From assembly GCA_964344145.1 (NCBI GenBank), contig CAYFME010000007.1, forward strand, positions 4,716 to 68,715: a stretch of 64,000 bases of DNA, written 5' to 3'. Positions within the stretch are counted from its first letter, which is position 1. Each line of letters starts with the position of its first letter. A program made the position numbers and the translations under genes. Shown here piece by piece: positions 1 to 6,722 of the stretch. This DNA comes from JABJOE01 sp964344145 (GTDB lineage Bacteria > Patescibacteriota > Patescibacteriia > UBA9934). The notes below the pieces were generated by a model. It did no database searches and was not told where the DNA came from. It saw only the letters and a program-made list of their open reading frames with translations.

Positions 1-36
1 TCCTGTTCGTTTTGTGGATTGATAAGAGAAAGTAGT

Positions 37-609
37 ATGTCTCGCCCGATTCCTGTCGACATCGTGCCGTCCCATGTGTATCTCAGCCAAGACGATCAGC
101 TGACCTTGTTTGGGCCGGGATATGCGATGACGATCGAGGGTGAGCTCACGCAAAGTGGTCAACATTACTATGAGGAGACCGTGGATGTATTTGGACGACT
201 GAAGCGTTCGCTCTCGCTGCGCGTGCTTGGCCCGGCGTGGGAGCATAGTTTTGCCGAACTCACGCCAACGGAAGCAGCGTTTTTAGGAATGAGTGCGAAG
301 GAAGGGCGCTCAGGAGATCTGGCCGGCGCGGCTGCTTGTCGATTTGTTGGTCCAGCGGGAGAGGTGTCGTTGAAGCAAGGGGTGATCATCAGTCAGCCGC
401 ATCTGCGTTGCTCTCCTCAAGACGCTCGATCGTTTCATATTAGCAATGGTGACGAGGTTACGATTGAGATCATCGGCAATCATCCTCGGCGTGTGAGTGG
501 AGTGATTGTGCGCGTGCATCCAACGTTCAAGCTGCAGGTAGATCTTCATGCGGATCATGCTCGCGATCTGTGGATTACTCGACCAATACATGCGCGCCTT
601 GTTTCGTAG
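37..609 (+). CDS. PduL-like phosphate acyltransferase homologue with altered metal ligands
   Basis: The 190-residue protein follows the two-repeat layout of PduL phosphotransacylases: SHVYLSQDDQLTLFGPGY near residue 12, SGDL in the middle, then QPHLRCSPQDA and a C-terminal DLHADHA. PduL makes acyl phosphate from acyl-CoA using two metal ions. In typical members the first motif reads HVHLS, the second HIHMTPEDA, and an ESGDL glutamate also binds metal. Here these positions read HVY, HLR and RSGDL, so several ligands are missing. The fold assignment is good; the catalytic assignment is doubtful. ATG at 37 is preferred to an upstream TTG at 19, because the conserved region starts just after it. 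It is the first gene in the window and its promoter is not visible. Confidence 0.7.
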   Translation: MSRPIPVDIVPSHVYLSQDDQLTLFGPGYAMTIEGELTQSGQHYYEETVDVFGRLKRSLSLRVLGPAWEHSFAELTPTEAAFLGMSAKEGRSGDLAGAAACRFVGPAGEVSLKQGVIISQPHLRCSPQDARSFHISNGDEVTIEIIGNHPRRVSGVIVRVHPTFKLQVDLHADHARDLWITRPIHARLVS

Positions 610-684
610 CCCCCTCCGGCTCCCCCATAGCTGGGGGAGAGACTCCACGTGTCACCCCTCCAGTCATGGAGGGGCAGGGGGAGG
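610..684. repeat. nested palindromic intergenic element
   Basis: Two perfect hairpins lie back to back directly after the pduL-like stop codon: CTCCCCC/GGGGGAG and CCCCTCC/GGAGGGG. C-rich and G-rich outer flanks can pair further. There is no U-tract, so it looks more like a REP-type element or an RNA end-stabiliser than a standard terminator. Confidence 0.5.
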
Positions 685-687
685 CCG

Positions 688-696
688 TGATATACT
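688..696 (+). promoter_or_regulatory. extended -10 promoter, leaderless
   Basis: TGA-TATACT ends six bases before the ATG at 703, which would place the transcription start at or next to the start codon. No Shine-Dalgarno sequence is present. Three other genes in the window share this arrangement. Confidence 0.5.
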
Positions 697-702
697 TTTC
701 TT

Positions 703-1983
703 ATGAAACGATTTTTCATCATTGCAGCACTGCTGTTTGCCGCACCGACGGTTACTTTCGCGGCAACGGATCTTGAGCTTCGGTCGTCTCATACGCGTTT
801 TTCAACCGATACGTTTTTGGTTGGTGAGGAAGTGCGCATTTATGCGACCGTGCGCAACGTCGGCGATGTTGATACGACGGGTTACGTGGCGTTTTATTAT
901 AGTGATTCGTTGCTTGGGAGAAGTCAGGTTGTGACGGTGGTTGCCGATGGAAACGACGAGGAGGTGTGGACGGACTTCACGGTCCCGTCTGATCCGTTCA
1001 ATATTTATATTCAGATCGACAGCACGTCGCCGCAGGACGAAGATCTTTCAAACAACGCGTATCTCACACCGCTCTATACGCCGATCTATGATCAAGATGG
1101 CGATGGAGTAGAGGATGAGTCGGATAACTGCCCATCAAACGCCAATGCCAGTCAGACGGACACCGACGGCGATGGATTGGGAGATGCCTGTGACGATGAT
1201 GATGACAACGATGGTATTGACGACGATGTTGAGGAAGAGATTGGCACCGATCCGCAGGATGCCGACACGGATGACGATGGCGTTGAGGATGCGCAAGACG
1301 CTTTTCCAACGGATAGCAGTCGAACAGAGGAGGAGGTCGTCATTGAGGAGGTCGAAGAGGTTGTAGAAGAGGTGATAGTGGACGAACAGGAGTCCACCGA
1401 TGAGGCTGAGGCCTCAGAGGGCGTTTCAGATGCAGATGATCATTCAGATGATGCGGAGCCTGCCGAGGAATCTGTCTCCGTTGACACACCGCTGATTGAA
1501 CGCGCGTCTGGATCTATTTTAAACGTCTCACCTGATTCGTCGTTTGTCTATGTGCGGCGCGACTGGAAGACGTATGAGTTCGAGGCACTCACACCCGAAG
1601 GATCGTATGCATCGCTGCAGTGGGATTTTGGGGATGGGACGAGCTCGGTGCAGCGTACGATTTCGCATTCGTTCCTCAAACCAGGAAGTTACGAGGTGAC
1701 CCTTACGGTCACGGACGCGGATGGGAACGAAACAGCTGACACGCAAGAAATTGATATTTCACTGTTCCATCTTGCGAATCCGATGATTCAGATGGTTTTG
1801 GGCATTCTGTTGATCTTGTTGATCCTCTCAACCATGGCGTTGCGACGAGCACATCGTGCGGTTGAGGAAGCAGACGAGAAGATGAAAGCGGCGGCGAGAA
1901 AGCCGAGAGCGAAGAAGCAAGCAGTAAAGAAGAAGGCTCCGGCACGAAAGAAGTCACAAAAAAGTGAATCAAAAAAGAAGTAA
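703..1983 (+). CDS. exported CARDB / calcium-repeat / PKD surface protein
   Basis: This 426-residue protein starts with a signal peptide (MKRFFIIAALLFAAP). A CARDB-like beta-sandwich follows (about 22-125), then aspartate-rich thrombospondin type 3-like calcium repeats (DQDGDGVEDESDNCP, DTDGDGLGDACDDD; about 130-200), a long acidic linker, and a PKD domain with the WDFGDG motif near residue 308. A single membrane helix (about 357-380) and a Lys/Arg-rich cytoplasmic tail end it. It is probably a membrane-anchored surface or adhesion protein with calcium-rigidified spacers; no enzyme domain is visible. The gene stands alone, with a leaderless-type promoter. Confidence 0.8.
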   Translation: MKRFFIIAALLFAAPTVTFAATDLELRSSHTRFSTDTFLVGEEVRIYATVRNVGDVDTTGYVAFYYSDSLLGRSQVVTVVADGNDEEVWTDFTVPSDPFNIYIQIDSTSPQDEDLSNNAYLTPLYTPIYDQDGDGVEDESDNCPSNANASQTDTDGDGLGDACDDDDDNDGIDDDVEEEIGTDPQDADTDDDGVEDAQDAFPTDSSRTEEEVVIEEVEEVVEEVIVDEQESTDEAEASEGVSDADDHSDDAEPAEESVSVDTPLIERASGSILNVSPDSSFVYVRRDWKTYEFEALTPEGSYASLQWDFGDGTSSVQRTISHSFLKPGSYEVTLTVTDADGNETADTQEIDISLFHLANPMIQMVLGILLILLILSTMALRRAHRAVEEADEKMKAAARKPRAKKQAVKKKAPARKKSQKSESKKK

Positions 1984-1987
1984 CCTA

Positions 1988-2107
1988 AGAACTTCCCTAT
2001 TTGAGGCTAGTTTCGGTGCGCGGCGAGCACCGAAGTAAGACGACCTTCACCGGTCGTTGTCGAGGAGCACAGCCGCAAGCCGAAAATAGACCAAATAGGG
2101 AAGTTCT
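1988..2107. repeat. 120-bp structured inverted-repeat element upstream of murJ
   Basis: A perfect 16-bp inverted repeat (1988-2003 and 2092-2107) encloses 88 bases with further hairpins: TTCGGTGC/GCACCGAA at 2012-2034 and CGACC/GGTCG at 2041-2056. The unit lies between the stop of the PKD protein and the murJ ATG. It could be a structured RNA leader, a multibranched terminator, or a small mobile repeat with terminal inverted repeats. No second copy was seen in the window. Confidence 0.55.
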
Positions 2108-2114
2108 GACTAAC

Positions 2115-3722
2115 ATGTTCTCCTGGCTTTCAGGTAAATCCAACACGATTACAAGCGCGGCGGCCATCGTCGCCTTGTTTTCGATTTTATCGCGGTTCGT
2201 CGGCTTTATTCGAGACCGTATTCTTGCAGGCGCGTTTGGAGCATCCGACACGCTTGATATTTACTTTGCTGCATTTCGCATTCCAGACCTGATGTTTCAG
2301 CTTGTGGTTGTGGGTGCGCTTTCGGCTAGCTTCATTCCGATTTTCACAAAGTATTACCACCGTAAGCGTGTAAAAAAGGCTTGGAAGTTCACAAATACGA
2401 TGCTGACACTGCTAGCCATTGGATTTGGGGTAATCACTGTTGTGATGATGTTTGTTGCCGATCCTCTTGCCGCTCTTGTTGCGCCGGGATTCGATCCCGA
2501 GAAGAGTGCAGCTGTTGCGGATATGTCGCGCGTGATGTTCCTGGCGCAGCTGCTGCTCGCGCTTTCGATGATCTATGGTTCCGTGCTCCAGGGAGCGAAA
2601 CGATTTTTTCTCTATTCACTCGCACCAATTTTTTACAACATCGGTATCATCGTTGGAGTTGTGTGGATTGCAACGGAGGATTGGCCGATCGGATTGGCCT
2701 GGGGTGTTGTGCTTGGAGCGGCTCTGCATTTCCTCACGCAGTGGCTTGGTGCTCGTGACCTTGGTCATCGGTTCAAACCGCGTTTTGTTCTCAAAGACAA
2801 AGATGTCGTGTACACGCTCAAGCATATGATGCCACGCACGCTAGGGCTTGCTGTGGGGCAGGTGAATATCTTTTTGATGACAGCAATAGCCTCTACGTTG
2901 GCGGTAGGGTCCGTGACAGTGCTGCAGTTCGCGTACAACCTGAACTTTTTCGCCGTTGGGATCATTGGCGTGTCGTATGCCATTGCGGCGTATCCGACGC
3001 TGTGTGAGCTGGCGAGTGATAGAAAGAAAACAGCGTTGGTGAAAACGATCTCAACGACCGCACGGCAGATGCTGTTCTTCCTTGTGCCTGCGACAGTGTT
3101 GTTTATTTTGTTGCGCGCGCAAGTTGTGCGTCTTGTTGTTGGTGCTGGCCAGTTTGATTGGGAGGCGACGATCCTCACGGCCAACACGTTGGGATTCTTT
3201 GCTCTCTCGCTCACGTTACAAGCGCTCGTATTTCTACTCGTTCGTGTTTACTTCGCGCGCGGACAAACCGTAGCGCCGTTTATCATTGGTGTGATAGCGG
3301 CGATTGTTCACGGAGCCTCAGCAATCATTCTTACGCAATCGATGGAAGTGGTTGGACTAGGGGCGGCATATTCAATTGCCATTGCGGTGCAGTTTTTGTT
3401 GCTTTGGGGTTGGTTGCGCACGCAAATGGGCAGCCTCGATGAGCTTCGAATAATGAAATCACTGTGGATTTTTATTGCTGCTGCCGTGGCGTGCGGTGTG
3501 ACGACGCAGGTGGCAAAAACGCTCGTGGTTGAGCTTATTACGCTAGACACATTCTTTGGGGTTTTGGCCCAATTGTTGATTGCTGGTGGGGTAGGGCTTA
3601 TTATTTACGTTTTGGTGGCGTATCTATTTAAAAGCCAGGAGCTTTTGGATGTGTTGGGAGGACTAAAACGCAAGCTTATGCGTAGGCATCATCCAGAAGA
3701 GGCAATTTTGGACCAAAGTTAG
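2115..3722 (+). CDS. murJ: lipid II flippase MurJ
   Basis: MurJ (MviN) moves lipid II from the inner to the outer face of the membrane for peptidoglycan synthesis. The 535-residue protein has the family N-terminus (SRFVGFIRDRILAGAFGAS, DTLDIYFAAFRIPDLM) and about 14 hydrophobic segments, a typical length. ATG at 2115 is chosen. The frame stays open upstream to 2001, but that stretch is the palindromic element and encodes no conserved sequence. The gene follows the PKD protein after the inverted repeat and is not in an obvious operon. The window also holds ftsQ, alr, mreBCD and mrdA. Confidence 0.93.
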   Translation: MFSWLSGKSNTITSAAAIVALFSILSRFVGFIRDRILAGAFGASDTLDIYFAAFRIPDLMFQLVVVGALSASFIPIFTKYYHRKRVKKAWKFTNTMLTLLAIGFGVITVVMMFVADPLAALVAPGFDPEKSAAVADMSRVMFLAQLLLALSMIYGSVLQGAKRFFLYSLAPIFYNIGIIVGVVWIATEDWPIGLAWGVVLGAALHFLTQWLGARDLGHRFKPRFVLKDKDVVYTLKHMMPRTLGLAVGQVNIFLMTAIASTLAVGSVTVLQFAYNLNFFAVGIIGVSYAIAAYPTLCELASDRKKTALVKTISTTARQMLFFLVPATVLFILLRAQVVRLVVGAGQFDWEATILTANTLGFFALSLTLQALVFLLVRVYFARGQTVAPFIIGVIAAIVHGASAIILTQSMEVVGLGAAYSIAIAVQFLLLWGWLRTQMGSLDELRIMKSLWIFIAAAVACGVTTQVAKTLVVELITLDTFFGVLAQLLIAGGVGLIIYVLVAYLFKSQELLDVLGGLKRKLMRRHHPEEAILDQS

Positions 3723-3754
3723 CTAGAACAAGCCATTTTATTGTTCAATCGTAC

Positions 3755-3783
3755 TTGACAAAAGTGCGATTTTGTGCTATTAT
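3755..3783 (+). promoter_or_regulatory. sigma70-type promoter of the high-GC cassette operon
   Basis: A perfect TTGACA (3755-3760), a 17-bp spacer ending in TGTGC, and TATTAT (3778-3783). The promoters at 29732 (+) and 34476 (-) have the same spacing and the same TGTGC before the -10, and they also drive high-GC genes. Confidence 0.85.
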
Positions 3784-3795
3784 TTCGCTGTAAGT

Positions 3796-3874
3796 AGACC
3801 TTAAAAACTCTGCTAAAGAACCAGCGAACAGATTACTGGCATCGACCCAAATGGGGTCTTTGTCGGTTTTTTTG
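3796..3874 (+). promoter_or_regulatory. leader with terminator and possible antiterminator
   Basis: GACCC-aaatg-GGGTC (3844-3858) followed by a T-rich run with seven consecutive T (3867-3873) is an intrinsic terminator placed before the first gene. AGACC at 3796-3800 can pair instead with GGTCT at 3855-3859 and would break the terminator stem. CCAG/CTGG upstream forms another small stem. This is attenuator or riboswitch-like architecture; no known riboswitch class was recognised. Confidence 0.55.
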
Positions 3875-3880
3875 TTAGCA

Positions 3881-3943
3881 CTCTCAAAGTGATTCACTTG
3901 CTGGATCTCTTCGAGAGCGCGGACCAGATGAAGCGCTCCAGAA
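3881..3943 (+). repeat. cassette leader repeat, copy 1
   Basis: First of three copies of a 63-base element. Hairpin 1 pairs CTCTC-AAAG with CTTC-GAGAG. Hairpin 2 pairs GAGCGC (3915-3920) with GCGCTC (3933-3938). The two overlap in GAG, so they compete. The element ends ten bases before the GTG start at 3954. Confidence 0.75.
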
Positions 3944-3953
3944 AAGGCAGACA

Positions 3954-4241
3954 GTGCGAGTCAGGCAGTTGGACTACCTCACGGATGAGGTCATCGCCAC
4001 GTTCCGTCAGGACGTCATGGACTCCGTCAGGGAGTTCGACGCCCTGCTAGAGACGCTCGGCGTGACCCCGGGAGACTTCTGGGGGGACCGCCGCACCCGG
4101 CAGACCTTCATCACCCGGGTTCGTCTCGATGACGGGATCACGAGGCACTGCACCGTGAAGGTGTCGTACATCGGCTATCCCCACATTCGCCTCGTGGCCC
4201 TTCTGAAGAAGGAGCCGCTCGGCGATCTCCTGGACCTGTAG
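3954..4241 (+). CDS. unrecognised high-GC cassette protein, 95 aa
   Basis: No family is recognised for this soluble 95-residue protein. It begins with an acidic helix-rich region (QLDYLTDEVIATFRQDVMDS) and ends with a likely beta-rich half (RHCTVKVSYIGYPHIRLVALL). The GTG start at 3954 is supported by context: it lies exactly 73 bases from the start of leader repeat 1, and the ATG of the next gene lies exactly 73 bases from repeat 2. Codons are strongly G/C-ending, unlike murJ just upstream, which suggests acquisition or a separate expression class. It is first in a four-gene cassette operon. Confidence 0.6.
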   Translation: MRVRQLDYLTDEVIATFRQDVMDSVREFDALLETLGVTPGDFWGDRRTRQTFITRVRLDDGITRHCTVKVSYIGYPHIRLVALLKKEPLGDLLDL

Positions 4242-4257
4242 TCGTAACGTGAACTTA

Positions 4258-4276
4258 GGCACCGCGCGACGGTGCC
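4258..4276 (+). other. intercistronic hairpin
   Basis: GGCACCG-cgcga-CGGTGCC directly after the 95-aa gene and immediately before leader repeat 2. A comparable GC hairpin precedes repeat 3 (about 5270-5287). Confidence 0.45.
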
Positions 4277-4277
4277 G

Positions 4278-4340
4278 CTCTCAAAGTGATTCACACGTTG
4301 GATCCCTTCGAGAGCGCGGACCAACTGAAGCGCTCCAGAA
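4278..4340 (+). repeat. cassette leader repeat, copy 2
   Basis: Near-identical to copy 1 over 63 bases, differing mainly in loop positions, with both competing hairpins preserved. The ATG at 4351 follows after ten bases, as in copy 1. Confidence 0.75.
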
Positions 4341-4350
4341 TGGGATAGAC

Positions 4351-4698
4351 ATGGCCACCAAGCCTTTGATCCGTAAGGAGTTTCGGGGGATTGCGAGGCA
4401 GAGGACGCCTTTGCGCCACTGGCGGATGCTGCTGTGGAGTATTCAGCGCATGATCAGTGGCAATCTGTCGTGGTGTTGGACGGATAGCGCTCACGATGTG
4501 CTGGGCGACTATCCGGGCGTCACCTCCTCCATCGAGAGCGGCGACGCCTACGGGTTTAAGGGCACGACGTGTTACGTCCTGCACCTCAAGCTCGAGGGTA
4601 CGCCCGTGCGGATCGTCCAGCGTCACTCGCTCGAAGAGGCATGGGTGGAGTTCTACGGCCCCTTGCCTGCGTACCTGCGTGGCACGCTCGACGACTAG
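4351..4698 (+). CDS. unrecognised high-GC cassette protein, 115 aa
   Basis: No family is recognised. The N-terminal third is basic (IRKEFRGIARQRTPLRHWRM) with an amphipathic or hydrophobic stretch (MLLWSIQRMI). The rest looks like a compact beta domain (TTCYVLHLKLEGTPVRIVQRH) ending in EEAWVEFYGPLPAYLRG. The frame is open upstream to 4249, but that part would translate through the hairpin and leader repeat. ATG at 4351 keeps the same repeat-to-start distance as the preceding gene and is preferred. Codon use is GC-rich. Confidence 0.6.
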   Translation: MATKPLIRKEFRGIARQRTPLRHWRMLLWSIQRMISGNLSWCWTDSAHDVLGDYPGVTSSIESGDAYGFKGTTCYVLHLKLEGTPVRIVQRHSLEEAWVEFYGPLPAYLRGTLDD

Positions 4699-4879
4699 CT
4701 CCTCCAACTTGTAACTTCGGAACCGTTCCCGGTCAGCTGGACGCTGCCGGGGTTCCCCATAGCTAATCACGCGATCCTGCGTGGTGGGCTACGGTGGAGC
4801 CGACGCTCCCCACATGCGTACAAACGTCCTGTTCTCCATATTGCGGCAACGCAGGTAACGGAGGCAGGCGAGTAATGTG

Positions 4880-5062
4880 ATGGAACTGCTTGAGTTCCTC
4901 GTTGCACTCCTGGTGAAGTACACTGGGATGACCGACGCCCAGGCGTTCGACCTGGTGGGTGGGATGATTCTCTGGAGTGCTCCCTTGACGGTCGCTGCTG
5001 TCTTCGTGCTGATCTGGCTCATGGATTGGGCCGAGAGGAGGCGTGATGGAGAGGCCCGGTAG
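4880..5062 (+). CDS. small membrane protein, 60 aa
   Basis: MELLEFLVALLVKY, then a short polar turn (TGMTDAQAFDLVGG), then a strong membrane helix (about residues 28-48) and a basic C-terminus (WAERRRDGEAR). The family is not recognised. GTG at 4877 is immediately upstream; ATG at 4880 is preferred, after the purine-rich GGAGG at 4860-4864. The gene overlaps the next one by 17 bases, implying translational coupling. The 180 bases upstream contain hairpins (near 4760-4790) but no copy of the leader repeat. Confidence 0.55.
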   Translation: MELLEFLVALLVKYTGMTDAQAFDLVGGMILWSAPLTVAAVFVLIWLMDWAERRRDGEAR

Positions 5063-5252
5063 TGCACCGCTGGTGTCACTGATCAGCGTCCTGGCATCCG
5101 CATGCATCGTGTTCCTGATCGTGATGGGCGTGATGCACTGGGGCTACGGCCAGAACGTCAACGACGACTTCGGTGCCCTGATCGTGGTCGCCGCCATCGC
5201 TACTCCCGTGCTCCTTGGTGCAAGAACCATGGCACGAGACGGCATCCTCTAG
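5046..5252 (+). CDS. small two-helix membrane protein, 68 aa
   Basis: Two hydrophobic helices (about residues 10-29 and 42-58) flank a short polar loop (HWGYGQNVNDD). The start overlaps the 60-aa membrane gene, so the pair may act together, for example as a two-component membrane complex or a holin-like or toxin-like pair. That role is inference only. It is the last gene before leader repeat 3 and the terminator. Confidence 0.55.
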   Translation: MERPGSAPLVSLISVLASACIVFLIVMGVMHWGYGQNVNDDFGALIVVAAIATPVLLGARTMARDGIL

Positions 5253-5288
5253 CGAGTCTCCCGGCGTCGCACTCGCGCGGCGCCGGCG

Positions 5289-5335
5289 CTCTCAAAGCGA
5301 CTCATTCGTGGGTCCCTTCGAGAGCGCGGACCAAC
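5289..5335 (+). repeat. cassette leader repeat, copy 3 (truncated)
   Basis: Matches copies 1 and 2 through hairpin 1 and GCGCGGACCAAC, then diverges. The GCGCTC arm of hairpin 2 is absent and an intrinsic terminator follows. It has no gene behind it, so it may be a relic of a lost gene or part of the 3' end. Confidence 0.7.
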
Positions 5336-5343
5336 ATTAAGAA

Positions 5344-5381
5344 GACCCCTGCCAAGGATGGCGGGGGTCGGCTGTTTTTTT
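5344..5381 (+). terminator. intrinsic terminator of the cassette operon
   Basis: GACCCCTGCC / GGCGGGGGTC stem (5344-5353, 5360-5369) followed by a run of eight T ending at 5381. Strong plus-strand terminator. Confidence 0.85.
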
Positions 5382-5388
5382 AAGCACG

Positions 5389-5422
5389 AACCCCTCCGCG
5401 GCCCAGACGGGCGGGAGGGGTT
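5389..5422 (-). terminator. GC hairpin at the 3' end of the 404-aa gene
   Basis: AACCCCTCC pairs with GGAGGGGTT just after the stop codon of the minus-strand gene at 5432. There is no U-tract on that strand, so it may terminate weakly or protect the RNA end. Confidence 0.45.
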
Positions 5423-5431
5423 TGACGGTGT

Positions 5432-6646
5432 TCAACGAACGCGCTCGAGCGTTTGTCGAATCTTCCAGCGGTCAGGTCGACGTAGAAAGGAGAGGACCTC
5501 ACGCTTGTACTCGATCTGCTCAGGCGGTGGACTGACGATGCGGCGAGTGACGTTGCGTCCACGCTCCGCACCTGGCATGGCGATGTAGCCGCGTTTCTTG
5601 AGATCGGCGAGGATATCCGGTCTGTGCGGGCAGACGAGCAGCTGCACGGCCTTCACCTCGCGGGCGGTCAGTGGACGATCTCCGACGATCTCTTGTGCGG
5701 CCCAGAGCGCTTCCAGGATGTACGTGTGTCGCCGACTGGGCAGGAGTCCGTTGTTCGACGGCGGGGTAGGAGTCGGTGCGGGTCCAGGGATCTCTGGCCC
5801 CTTTTCTTCCTTGCTCTCCGGCTGATGGAAGTCTGGGAACGTTGCGCGGTGCAGTTCCGTGAGCGCACGCGTCGACCGGGCCACCACGTTGTCGATGAAC
5901 GGTAGGCCCATGACATTGAGTCTCGGCAGGGCGTAGACCCGTACGTTACTTCCTGGCAGCAAGCCTCTTTCCTTCCGCATCATCTTACGGGCGGTGATGA
6001 TGTCGAAGTTGCGACACAGCCGCTCTGCGCATGACAGCGCTTCCTGAAGCGGGATCCCGTCACGCCTGAAGAGCATGGCGATTTCCAGACCGTTCAGGAT
6101 ACGACGCTTCAAGCCGGTCATGAGGTTGTGGATCTCGACAAGGAGCAGGACATCCCACGGGTCCATGCCGTTCCGGCGGGCGCCGGCATGCGGCATGCTG
6201 CCGTAGTCTCGGATCGTTGACCGCTCCGGTGTCGGCTCGGGATCAGGATCTGGCGACTTGGGGCCCGGCTCAGGATTTGATACGACCTCCACCGGTCGAT
6301 GCCTAACCTGCCGCCGTAGAGCACCACGTTCTCCTTGCACCAGGAGCGCGACGAGATCGTCGGGAAGGCGCTTCCTCCTGGGGGTCTCTATCTCCCGGAA
6401 GTGTTCTCTCTTGGGAACACGCAGAACCCAGAAGTTTCCACCAGCGCGTGAACGAATGGACATCACCCGGCGGTCGTAGATCGTCGCGGCCATCGGGTTG
6501 AACTCACCCGCGCAATCGTGCCAGTCACGGAGGATGTTGACCTGCCAGAGCAGGAGTCCGTCTTCCACCTCACTGTTGCTGTTGATGATCCGTGCGGCGT
6601 CCCTCAGGAACGCCAGCACGCGGCTCGAAAATTCGAACATCGCCAT
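5432..6646 (-). CDS. unrecognised high-GC protein with probable winged-helix modules, 404 aa
   Basis: The family is not recognised. Three helix-rich, basic segments (about 1-105, 150-255 and 305-404) are joined by proline-rich linkers (EPGPKSPDPDPEPTPE and PGPAPTPTPPSNN). The last segment (LTAREVKAVQLLV, then ILADLKKRGYIAMPGAERG) reads like a winged helix, so a DNA-binding role is possible but unproven. The ATG at 6646 has a strong AAGGAGGG site five to eight bases upstream. GC-rich codons contrast with the divergent alaS. It shares the short divergent promoter region with alaS and converges on the cassette operon. Confidence 0.6.
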   Translation of the reverse strand: MAMFEFSSRVLAFLRDAARIINSNSEVEDGLLLWQVNILRDWHDCAGEFNPMAATIYDRRVMSIRSRAGGNFWVLRVPKREHFREIETPRRKRLPDDLVALLVQGERGALRRQVRHRPVEVVSNPEPGPKSPDPDPEPTPERSTIRDYGSMPHAGARRNGMDPWDVLLLVEIHNLMTGLKRRILNGLEIAMLFRRDGIPLQEALSCAERLCRNFDIITARKMMRKERGLLPGSNVRVYALPRLNVMGLPFIDNVVARSTRALTELHRATFPDFHQPESKEEKGPEIPGPAPTPTPPSNNGLLPSRRHTYILEALWAAQEIVGDRPLTAREVKAVQLLVCPHRPDILADLKKRGYIAMPGAERGRNVTRRIVSPPPEQIEYKREVLSFLRRPDRWKIRQTLERVR

Positions 6647-6666
6647 GACATTCCCTCCTTACTGTA

Positions 6667-6695
6667 TTGTTATCGCAAAAGACGCCCTTGATCAA
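6667..6695 (-). promoter_or_regulatory. promoter of the 404-aa high-GC gene
   Basis: TTGATC - 17 bp - TAACAA on the minus strand, within the 76-base gap to alaS. The -35 lies in a small palindrome (CTTGATCAAG) that could also affect alaS, whose -10 (TATAGG or GATAAT) is at 6709-6719. Confidence 0.55.
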
Positions 6696-6722
6696 GCAGA
6701 CTTGCTGATATAGGATAATCCC

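Noticed and set aside
2001..2114. N-terminal extension of MurJ
   Set aside because: It translates the palindromic element; the family start is at 2115.
3875..3901. CIRCE site suggested by TTAGCACTC before leader repeat 1
   Set aside because: The second half-site is absent at the nine-base distance.
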